From JAKLHL01 sp964411885 (lineage in GTDB: Bacteria > Bdellovibrionota > JAFGOL01), in contig CAYPMK010000020.1 in the NCBI GenBank assembly GCA_964411885.1, positions 1-24,382 of the forward strand: a stretch of 24,382 nt of DNA. Reading direction: 5' to 3'. Of this stretch, positions 1-6,946 are shown piece by piece. Each line of letters begins with the position of its first letter. The first letter of the stretch is position 1. Under the pieces are notes generated by a model, which worked only from the letters and a program-made list of their open reading frames with translations, had not been told where the DNA came from and did not search any database. Made by a program: the position numbers and the translations under genes.

Positions 1-158
1 AGATGTTTGGACTTGGAGCCCTTTTTATTTACTATGACTTTTTTGGAGCCAGTGCAGCATACTGTGGAACCGTGCTTATAATACTTTCTGTTATTGCTTC
101 ATGGTATTCTGGTATCAAATATCTTTTAGCATATATGAAAACTTACAGATCAAATTAA
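1..158 (+). CDS. pgsA: C-terminal end of a CDP-alcohol phosphatidyltransferase, probably PgsA (5' truncated)
   Basis: Only the last 51 or so codons are inside the window; the frame is open from the left edge and ends in TAA at 156-158. The visible protein is very hydrophobic, with two membrane stretches separated by a short turn. It ends in a helix with a Trp-Tyr-Ser-Gly-Ile-Lys-Tyr-Leu pattern and a short basic tail. The last helix of phosphatidylglycerophosphate synthase (CDP-diacylglycerol--glycerol-3-phosphate 3-phosphatidyltransferase) commonly has such a Trp-Ser-x-x-x-Tyr arrangement, which is the basis of the call. The catalytic CDP-alcohol motif lies off-window and cannot be checked, so another polytopic inner-membrane protein remains possible. 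The gene converges on smc. Confidence 0.5.
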   Translation, partial: MFGLGALFIYYDFFGASAAYCGTVLIILSVIASWYSGIKYLLAYMKTYRSN

Positions 159-163
159 TTAGA

Positions 164-299
164 TTGTTAGCCAATACTTTTCAGGACTATCTCGGAGTTT
201 TCGGGAAACCATTCTTGTCAGATTTTGCGTAAAAATTGCGTACGAGACCGATGCGACCCACTAGCGTTAGACCTAGTCCTGAAAAGTATTGGCTAACAA
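164..299. repeat. Perfect 26-bp inverted repeat with 84-bp interior (MITE-like or IS remnant)
   Basis: Bases 164-189 (beginning TTGTTAGCCAATACTTTTCA) are exactly reverse-complementary to 274-299. The pairing stops cleanly on both sides. The 84-bp interior (190-273) is richer in CpG than the surrounding DNA and holds a short direct repeat, TTGCGTA, twice about 12 bases apart. The element fills almost the whole space between two convergent stop codons (158 and 307). Long perfect terminal repeats around a short non-coding core fit a miniature transposable element or a deleted insertion sequence. A target-site duplication is not evident. It could also act as a bidirectional transcription barrier, although an 84-base loop is unlike a normal intrinsic terminator. 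Confidence 0.7.
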
Positions 300-306
300 C
301 AAAAGT

Positions 307-3300
307 TTAAGCGTCTAAAGATAGATCTTCCTGACCCTGCTCTACTTCTTGCTTGGCGTTCTTTAACGCTTTCTTAAAGCTTATCTTATCTGTAGGATCA
401 AAATCTCCAAGCCTTACAGAGACCACTCTAGATATGCCAGGGTCCTCCATAGTTATACCATAAAGTACGTCGAGCATAGCCATGGTCTTTTTATTATGTG
501 TGATAACTATAAACTGTGACCTTTCCATTAAAGCCCTTACAGCTTCATTGAACCTTGTTATGTTTGCATCATCAAGTGGTGCATCTACCTCGTCCAATAT
601 ACAGAAAGGTGATGGTTTAATAGCAAAAATAGAGAACACAAGGCTTATTGCGGTTAACGCTTTTTCTCCTCCAGAGAATAAATTCATGTTCTGTGTTTTC
701 TTACCGGGTAATTGTGCAAAAATATCTACTCCAGTCTCTAATATATTGTCTGGGTTCGTAAGGATAAGTTCTGCAGTACCTCCACCAAAAAGAATTGGGA
801 AAAACTTTTTGAACTTTTCATTTACCATTTCAAAAGTAGCTTTGAACCTTGTTCTGCTTGTTTCGTCTATCTTTTTAATGGCTGTCTTAAGATCATCCAT
901 GGACTTTATAAGATCATCCCTCTGTACTGTTAGGAACTGATGCCTTTCTGCAAGCTTATCATACTCCTCTATAGCAAGAAGATTGACGTGACCCATATCA
1001 ACTAATTTTCTGTTAAGAACCTGTACATCCTCTTTAGCCTGAACTTCATCTAACTCTACGTTGCTACATTCCTGCCAAATAGAGACAAGATCTACCTCGT
1101 ATCTATCCAAATATCTCTGTTTTAAAACACCTGTATCAATAGATACTTCTGATAGTTTTGTGTTTATTTCTGAGGCTGTCTTAATTTTTTCATCAAGGAT
1201 ATGTCTTGAGCTCTTTATCGAATTCTCAAGTTCGGTTATACCATTCAAGAAATCTGCATGCTTAGTTCTGATTTCATCTATCTGTTTATTTACATCATCA
1301 AGATCTACCATGCTTTGATGCTTTATTTTTTCTTTGTCAGCATATTCCTGATCAAGTTCTTGCATCCTTGTCTCTGATCTTTGACTTTCGCTGAACAATG
1401 TATTCAATCTTTCTTTATCTGTCTTTATACCTTCTTCTAAGAAATTCTTTTTATCTTCTACGCTCTTGAACCTTTCAGAAAGTGCAGAGGCCTTCATCTT
1501 TAAGGCTGTAACATTGTTCCTATAGGTATCTAGTTCTGCGTTTAACTCATCTACTTTAACTTTCTCTATGTTAACTTCTGTTTCCAATGCTGTTTTGGTT
1601 TGCAAACTTGAATCTAATATTTTTCTTGCATTGTTTATCTCTTTTTCAAGATGTGCATTCTCAAACCTTAGCTGATCAATATCAAAATTAGTTTCATTTA
1701 GACGCTGTTCTTGTCTCTTAACATCATCCCTAACATGATCCATGTCTTTTGATACAAGAGCAATAGTCTGGTTAATTGCAGTTAGACCCATGTTAAGATT
1801 ATCTATCTTTGAAAATATCTCTACAGACTGAGTATTGAAAGAAGCCAATTCAGCTTCAACTTTCTTAAGCTGTTCATTAACAGAATCCCTTTCTGTCTCA
1901 AGATCCTTTATTTCCCTTTTCCTTTCTAAAACACCAGAGCCTACAGCCTCTGGACTTCCACCTCTTATAACACCGCTACCATCAACAATGTCGCCAGCTT
2001 TAGTAACAAGGACAAAATCCCTGCTCTTCGCTTTTTTCCACATATCTAGAGCTTCGTTAAGATCCTCTACCAAATAGACATTAGAAAGCAATCTTCTTGC
2101 TGTCTCTTCATATTCTGGAGCATAAGATACAAGTTCTGCTAAGCAAACAGCCTTAGACCCTGTTAACCAACTAAATTTTGAGTTATCAAAGACTTTTTCT
2201 GAACCTTTAATGTCTGCAGGTATAAAACATGCTTGCCCTTTATTTTCCGTCTTTAATACTTCTATTATTTGTGAAGCATTCCATCCACTATCTATTATGA
2301 TAGCATCAAGTTTTTCTCCTATCACAGCCTCTACAGCCATTTCATATTCAGGAGCAACTGCTACTGCATCGGCAAGAAAACCACGGATAACACCCTTCCA
2401 TCTATCAGACTCAAATACAAACTTTGTTCCACCAGAAACTTTTTCCATTCTATTGGATATTTCTGTGAGAACTTCAAGTCTTGAAACAACGGAACCTTGT
2501 TTCATCCTAAGAGAATCTGTTTGTTCATCCTTTTCAGTAATAGTTCTCTTGAATTCTTCGTGTTTTATCTTTAGTGAATTTAATTCGTCATCTATTTCTT
2601 TCTTCTTTTTTTGGTTATCTGTAAAATTAGCTTCAAGTAAAGAAAGTGTTTCTTTTGTTCCATTTAACTCTGTTTCATATTTTATCTTTTCTTCTTGTTT
2701 TTTCTCTAATTGTGCTTGGTTAGATTCAAGTCGTTCTTCAAAGTTCTTTATGTTATTACCAGAAGATATCTGGTTCTGTACACATTCCATTATGCGAGTC
2801 TTTTTTGTTTCCAAAGAAGTGGATACAGAATCGAATTCCTTTAATTTTTTATTCAGATCAGCCTCTGCAAGATTTACTTCTTGATTAGCAAGATTAACAA
2901 GATCTTCCTGAGAGGTGAATTCTGTACCTATGCCAGACAATTCAGCTTCTGTTCTTTCTATTCTTACCTTTAAGGCTTCTACTTCAAAGGTCCTTAATTC
3001 TGCGTTCTTTCCTATGTTAGCCTTTTCATCCTTTATCATATCTAGTCTTGCACCGGCGGTGCTTAAAGCAGTATTAAGCTCTACGGTTTTGTTCTGTAGG
3101 CTACTTATTTGACTCTCAACACCCAGCTTTCTAGATTTTTCTGATTCAAGATCAAGTTCCAGCTTTGATACCGTGTTACTAAGTTCAAGTTTCTCTTTCT
3201 CAAGACTCTCTATTTGAGCCCTAAGGTCAACAGCCTTTTCCTCTAACCTTGCATATTCTCTTGAACCAAGCTTAAGTTCTAGGTCCTTTAGTTCTTCTGA

Positions 3301-3954
3301 CATCTTTTTGTAGTTCTGGGCTTTTTTTGCTTGTCTTTCTACGTCGGCAAGTTGTCTAGATAGTTCTGTAATTATATCGTTCAACCTAAGAAGGTTCTGT
3401 TCTGTTGTTTCTAGTTTTCTTTGTGATTCCTCTTTTCTGGATTTATATTTTGTAATGCCTGCAGCTTCTTCTATAATCTCTCTTCTTTCTTCTGGTTTAG
3501 TTAATATTATTCTTTCTATTTCACCCTGTTCTATTACGGCATAAGTCCTTGCGCCGCTGTCCATGAATATTTCTTTAACATCCTTTAATCTTACTGGAAC
3601 TTTGTTTATAAGATATTCACTTTCTCCGTTCCTGTATAATCTTCTTGTTACACCTATTTCAGAAAAATTAATATAGCCTGCTGGGAACACACCGTCGTTC
3701 TCTAGAACTATAGTTACTTCTGCTACGGATGAAGGCTTTCTCTTATCACTACCGTTGAATATAACATCTTCCATGCTTGAGCCTCTAAGACTCTTAGGAC
3801 TTTGTTCTCCCATTACCCACAGAAGAGCGTCTACAATATTACTTTTTCCACAACCATTTGGTCCAACAACACCGGTAAGACCTTTGTCGAAATTTATGAC
3901 TGTCTTGGACATGAAGGATTTGAATCCAAGAAGTTCCAGCCTCTTTATTCTCAT
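307..3954 (-). CDS. smc: Chromosome segregation protein SMC
   Basis: This is the core ATPase of the SMC-ScpAB condensin complex, which organises and helps segregate the chromosome. The protein has about 1215 residues, within the usual 1150-1220. The N-terminal ATPase half has a Walker A motif GPNGCGKS at about residues 31-38. Two long coiled-coil arms flank a hinge at roughly 515-680. The C-terminal half has the ABC signature SGGEK near 1095 and Walker B ILDEVD near 1120. Two starts compete. GTG at 3963 lies only 2 bases after the GGGGAG at 3966-3971. ATG at 3954 lies 11 bases after it and gives the family-typical beginning Met-Arg-Ile-Lys-x-Leu-Glu-Leu. I prefer the ATG. The gene appears monocistronic with its own promoter, and no scpA, scpB or parAB is visible nearby. 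Confidence 0.97.
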   Translation of the reverse strand: MRIKRLELLGFKSFMSKTVINFDKGLTGVVGPNGCGKSNIVDALLWVMGEQSPKSLRGSSMEDVIFNGSDKRKPSSVAEVTIVLENDGVFPAGYINFSEIGVTRRLYRNGESEYLINKVPVRLKDVKEIFMDSGARTYAVIEQGEIERIILTKPEERREIIEEAAGITKYKSRKEESQRKLETTEQNLLRLNDIITELSRQLADVERQAKKAQNYKKMSEELKDLELKLGSREYARLEEKAVDLRAQIESLEKEKLELSNTVSKLELDLESEKSRKLGVESQISSLQNKTVELNTALSTAGARLDMIKDEKANIGKNAELRTFEVEALKVRIERTEAELSGIGTEFTSQEDLVNLANQEVNLAEADLNKKLKEFDSVSTSLETKKTRIMECVQNQISSGNNIKNFEERLESNQAQLEKKQEEKIKYETELNGTKETLSLLEANFTDNQKKKKEIDDELNSLKIKHEEFKRTITEKDEQTDSLRMKQGSVVSRLEVLTEISNRMEKVSGGTKFVFESDRWKGVIRGFLADAVAVAPEYEMAVEAVIGEKLDAIIIDSGWNASQIIEVLKTENKGQACFIPADIKGSEKVFDNSKFSWLTGSKAVCLAELVSYAPEYEETARRLLSNVYLVEDLNEALDMWKKAKSRDFVLVTKAGDIVDGSGVIRGGSPEAVGSGVLERKREIKDLETERDSVNEQLKKVEAELASFNTQSVEIFSKIDNLNMGLTAINQTIALVSKDMDHVRDDVKRQEQRLNETNFDIDQLRFENAHLEKEINNARKILDSSLQTKTALETEVNIEKVKVDELNAELDTYRNNVTALKMKASALSERFKSVEDKKNFLEEGIKTDKERLNTLFSESQRSETRMQELDQEYADKEKIKHQSMVDLDDVNKQIDEIRTKHADFLNGITELENSIKSSRHILDEKIKTASEINTKLSEVSIDTGVLKQRYLDRYEVDLVSIWQECSNVELDEVQAKEDVQVLNRKLVDMGHVNLLAIEEYDKLAERHQFLTVQRDDLIKSMDDLKTAIKKIDETSRTRFKATFEMVNEKFKKFFPILFGGGTAELILTNPDNILETGVDIFAQLPGKKTQNMNLFSGGEKALTAISLVFSIFAIKPSPFCILDEVDAPLDDANITRFNEAVRALMERSQFIVITHNKKTMAMLDVLYGITMEDPGISRVVSVRLGDFDPTDKISFKKALKNAKQEVEQGQEDLSLDA

Positions 3955-3965
3955 ATTATTCACTA

Positions 3966-3971
3966 CTCCCC
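3966..3971 (-). promoter_or_regulatory. Ribosome binding site of smc that decides between two starts
   Basis: The minus strand reads GGGGAG here. It is 2 bases from the GTG at 3963, too close for normal initiation, and 11 bases from the ATG at 3954. The long spacing together with SMC family conservation favours the ATG. Confidence 0.55.
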
Positions 3972-3980
3972 ATAACTTCG

Positions 3981-4012
3981 TGTAGGGCCAACAACCACAG
4001 AGGCAACCCCCA
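3981..4012 (-). repeat. REP-like intergenic element in the smc leader
   Basis: Read on the minus strand, this stretch contains GGGGGTTGCC, then TGTGGTTG, then a GGCCCTACA end. It resembles a degraded copy of the short GTAGGGGCAACC...GGTTGCCCCTAC palindromic intergenic elements found in many bacterial genomes. It is clearly more GC-rich than its surroundings. The pairing is imperfect and only one copy is present in the window, so the assignment is tentative. It lies between the smc promoter and start codon and would be transcribed in the 5' leader. Confidence 0.3.
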
Positions 4013-4018
4013 TGGATT

Positions 4019-4047
4019 TATATACAATAATCCAATAACATTATCAA
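4019..4047 (-). promoter_or_regulatory. Sigma70-type promoter of smc
   Basis: On the minus strand a -35 box TTGATA (4042-4047) is followed, after exactly 17 bases, by a -10 box TATATA (4019-4024, continuing into AA). These match consensus at 5/6 and 4/6 with ideal spacing. Transcription would begin near 4012, giving a leader of roughly 55-60 bases. The promoter lies just downstream of the glycosyltransferase stop codon, so smc can be expressed independently of that operon. Confidence 0.6.
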
Positions 4048-4071
4048 GATAGGATTAACATATATATATGG

Positions 4072-6252
4072 TTATATGGTAACATTATGGACTGGGAACC
4101 TATAAAGTATCTCATACTTGCTATTTATTTTTAGGTCCGCTTCTTCTGAAAGCCCAGCCCCAACTATATGTTCATGCTCCACTCTCAAAATGTCTTCCAA
4201 TAGGGTCCTTACTGCATCTCCCTTTGGATATAATGCAATATCTTCTTTTTTTGCCCTCTGTAGCCTTAACTGCTCAAAATCTATGTCAAAATGTACAAGC
4301 ATATCTATATTCTTGAGTTTATCGCAGTAAGCTCCTTCCACTATTATAACGTACAAAGGTTTGCCCTTTATAGTTCTCATTTTTCTAGAATTAGCTTTTA
4401 CATTGACCACTGGGGATACAACCGTACCACCATCCAATAATTCCTTAATATGCTGATTAAGTTGATTGATATCTATTTCTGCAGGTCCTACTGAATTCTT
4501 AACACCCTTCCTAACTCTTTTTTCTACAAGGTCCTTTGGAAGATCTATCATGTAGTCTTCCATTTTTAAGAACACAGATTCATAACCAAGATTATTAAGA
4601 GTCCTTGAAAGTTTGTTAGCAATAGTTGTTTTGCCAGCACCTGTTTCACCGAGCATAGCAAACACGAATGGTTTTTTCTTTCTCGCTGTAAGCTCATCTA
4701 TTATTAGATCAGCAAGATCCCTAGAGACTTTTGAAGCTTGTCTCTTTCCCTCAGAAACATTGAACAAGAAAGTTCTTAGATCATCTATAAGGTCTTTTTC
4801 GCTCTTATCACTTGGTTTTCTAAGATACCTTGGTGGAAGCAGAGCATATTTTGACTTTTTACCGTCTTTTTTTGCTGTTACTTCTTTAAATATCTTATCG
4901 AACTTAGCTGTTATAACGGACCAAGAATAATTCTTGTTAACGAATTCATAAGCTTTCTTTGATATCCTATCCCACTCATTCTCGTCGGTAAGTATAGATA
5001 ATAAACCATTGGCTATACTTCTACTATCTGCAGTGTCTACCATAACACCGTAGTTGCCATTATCTACAAGATGTGACGTAGAGCCTGTAGAAGTGGTAAC
5101 AACAGGGAGTCCACTTGCCATAGCCTCTAGAACTGCAATACCTCTAGTATCATGGAGAGCTGGATTAACATAAACCCACCTGTTCTTTGCTGCATATCTT
5201 AATACCCCTGGATATTCTTTGTCGTAATCAAATATATCAGTAAGGACTATCTTGCCTTGCAAGCCATTCTTTACCATCAGCTTCCTTATATCTTTCAATA
5301 AAGTTTTGTAATTGGTTTGCATACCTTCCCAATTCTTTATGAAAGTTGGATCTAGAAGACCACCAGATGATATAAAAAGATTAGCTTGTTCTTGCAACAA
5401 ACGATTATTAGCATAAGCCTCTATAAGTCCAAGGATGTTCCTTCTTGGATCAAGACGACCAACCATGAATATAGAAGGAAGTCCTCTTCTTGAAGGATCT
5501 ATTCCTTCTTCCATTATATCTTCCATAGTTTTTTCTGCACTCTTGTCAACTTGGGTTGGTTTACCCTTCCAAGGATAGAACGCATCTGTGTTAACTCCCG
5601 ATGCTATTATCACGAACTTCTGGTCTTCTATATCTATAGAACCTTCATAAAGGTCTAGTCCATACTGTTGATAACGTTCTTCTTCTGTAGAAACAACTAC
5701 GCTGTCTGCCCAGTTAAGCGTTGTCCTTTCTGCAAACAATCTAGTATGGAAACTATATTTCTTGTTAACACTAAGGAAGTTACCTTGTGTTATTCCTGCA
5801 TTCTGTAGTTTGAGAGCACCAAGTGAGTGACCACAGTGCACCAATGGTTTTCCTGTACGAGCCTTTAAAAGAACTCCACAAGAACCAGAATCTGCATAAT
5901 GGGTATTTATTATATCAAAGCTCTTTTTATTCCTCTTATAATAATCCTCTATCCCCGATGTAAATTCACTTATGTAGGGCCATATCTCCTCTTTTTGTAC
6001 ATATGTACTAGGTCCACATGGTATCCTCACTATGTTAACGTTAGACGAAAGTTTCTCTATTTTAACGTCGAAACCCTTCCATTTATCGTCTTTGAATGCA
6101 CGTGTGAATACATCTACTTTATGGCCTTTCTGACCAAGGTAATACGCCAGATTAAGTACATAAACTATTTGACCACCAGTATCAGGATGCCCACCTATTG
6201 GCGAACCATCTTTTTTTAAATGGCCATGAATGTTAATCATGCATATATGCAT
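4072..6252 (-). CDS. Bifunctional sucrose-synthase/SPS-like GT4 glycosyltransferase fused to a uridine-kinase/PRK-like kinase
   Basis: The 726-residue protein has two parts. Residues 1 to about 480 form a GT-B glycosyltransferase of the sucrose synthase/sucrose-phosphate synthase group: GGHPDTGGQ at 20-28, GHSLGALK at 141-148, GRLDPRRN at 265-272 and EAMASGLPVV at 376-385. The acidic E-x7-E motif of GT4 enzymes reads D368-x7-E376. Residues from about 525 to the end form a P-loop kinase with Walker A GETGAGKTT at 535-543, an Ile-Val-Glu-Gly motif near 637-640 and a Leu-Gln-Arg segment as in uridine kinase/phosphoribulokinase lids. Sugar donor, acceptor and kinase substrate cannot be told from sequence. 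The start is ATG at 6252, 9 bases after GGAGG, which lies in the end of the LOG gene. It is the last gene of the EF-G-like/LOG operon. SPS enzymes are sometimes fused to a phosphatase; a kinase partner is unusual. Confidence 0.85.
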   Translation of the reverse strand: MHICMINIHGHLKKDGSPIGGHPDTGGQIVYVLNLAYYLGQKGHKVDVFTRAFKDDKWKGFDVKIEKLSSNVNIVRIPCGPSTYVQKEEIWPYISEFTSGIEDYYKRNKKSFDIINTHYADSGSCGVLLKARTGKPLVHCGHSLGALKLQNAGITQGNFLSVNKKYSFHTRLFAERTTLNWADSVVVSTEEERYQQYGLDLYEGSIDIEDQKFVIIASGVNTDAFYPWKGKPTQVDKSAEKTMEDIMEEGIDPSRRGLPSIFMVGRLDPRRNILGLIEAYANNRLLQEQANLFISSGGLLDPTFIKNWEGMQTNYKTLLKDIRKLMVKNGLQGKIVLTDIFDYDKEYPGVLRYAAKNRWVYVNPALHDTRGIAVLEAMASGLPVVTTSTGSTSHLVDNGNYGVMVDTADSRSIANGLLSILTDENEWDRISKKAYEFVNKNYSWSVITAKFDKIFKEVTAKKDGKKSKYALLPPRYLRKPSDKSEKDLIDDLRTFLFNVSEGKRQASKVSRDLADLIIDELTARKKKPFVFAMLGETGAGKTTIANKLSRTLNNLGYESVFLKMEDYMIDLPKDLVEKRVRKGVKNSVGPAEIDINQLNQHIKELLDGGTVVSPVVNVKANSRKMRTIKGKPLYVIIVEGAYCDKLKNIDMLVHFDIDFEQLRLQRAKKEDIALYPKGDAVRTLLEDILRVEHEHIVGAGLSEEADLKINSKYEILYRFPVHNVTI

Positions 6253-6256
6253 ATTC

Positions 6257-6919
6257 TCACTCCTCCAGATCTATCAAGGAAGTCCTTGCTTCTTCGCTGG
6301 ACTTATAAACATCAACAATGAACTTTACTGCTTCTTTTGGATCATCACTAAGTTTTATTAAGTTGAGATCATTCTTTCCAATATAACCATTGGCTACCAT
6401 ATGGGTTTTAAAGAACTCTATTAAGTGATTCCAATATTTTGAATCATAAAGCACAACAGGGGTCCATCTTGTTTTTCTGGTCTGTATCAGCGTCAATACT
6501 TCAAACATCTCATCCATGGTACCAAAACCACCGGGGCATATTATGATCCCGTTGGAATATTTTTTGAACATTACCTTTCTTGCAAAAAAGTAATTGAAGT
6601 CTATCCTTATATCCAGATAAGGATTGCCCTGCTCTTTTGGTAGCTTAATATTAAGACCAATGGTCTTTCCACCAGCGTCTTTACCGCCTCTAGAAGCGGC
6701 CTCCATAACACCCGGTCCACCACCTGTAACAACATTAAAACCAGATTTTGCTATTTCTTGTCCCATCTTTCTTGCCGCATCATATAGTGGTTCATCCTCT
6801 TTTACCCTTGCTGAACCAAAAACAGCGATAGAAGGACCTGCCTTGGAAAGTTTCTCGAACCCTTCCACGAATTCGCTTATTATCTTAAAAACCCTCCAAG
6901 TATCGTCGTGTCTTCCCAT
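6257..6919 (-). CDS. LOG-family (TIGR00730) Rossmann-fold nucleotide phosphoribohydrolase
   Basis: Members with characterised function cleave nucleoside or cytokinin 5'-monophosphates to base and ribose-5-phosphate; many are annotated as 'lysine decarboxylase' by historical error. The 220-residue protein carries both family signatures: GGGPGVMEA at 66-74 and PGGFGTMDE at 129-137 (PGGxGTxxE, with the catalytic Glu). It is predicted cytoplasmic, and its length is normal for the longer LOG subgroup. ATG at 6919 is preceded by AAGGAG about 10 bases upstream. Its TGA lies 4 bases before the glycosyltransferase-kinase ATG, and it begins 27 bases after the EF-G-like gene, so the three are probably co-transcribed. 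The true substrate is unknown; a nucleotide-salvage role would fit a neighbour with a uridine-kinase-like domain. Confidence 0.9.
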   Translation of the reverse strand: MGRHDDTWRVFKIISEFVEGFEKLSKAGPSIAVFGSARVKEDEPLYDAARKMGQEIAKSGFNVVTGGGPGVMEAASRGGKDAGGKTIGLNIKLPKEQGNPYLDIRIDFNYFFARKVMFKKYSNGIIICPGGFGTMDEMFEVLTLIQTRKTRWTPVVLYDSKYWNHLIEFFKTHMVANGYIGKNDLNLIKLSDDPKEAVKFIVDVYKSSEEARTSLIDLEE

Positions 6920-6946
6920 TTATATACTACTCCTTGTTCTACTCTG

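Noticed and set aside
164..299. Integron attC site, suggested by GTTAGCC and GGCTAAC at the ends
   Set aside because: attC core sites run RYYYAAC on the left and GTTRRRY on the right. Here the order and the bases do not fit, the arms are perfectly matched without the typical extrahelical bases, and no integrase or cassette is present.
482..2884. Several plus-strand open frames of 65-224 codons opposite smc
   Set aside because: They are antisense shadows of the coiled-coil coding sequence, with Ser/Phe-rich composition, no ribosome sites and no recognisable domains.
4059..4070. The 12-bp palindrome CATATATATATG after the glycosyltransferase stop
   Set aside because: It is a low-complexity AT stretch with no T-run, so it is not a convincing terminator or operator.
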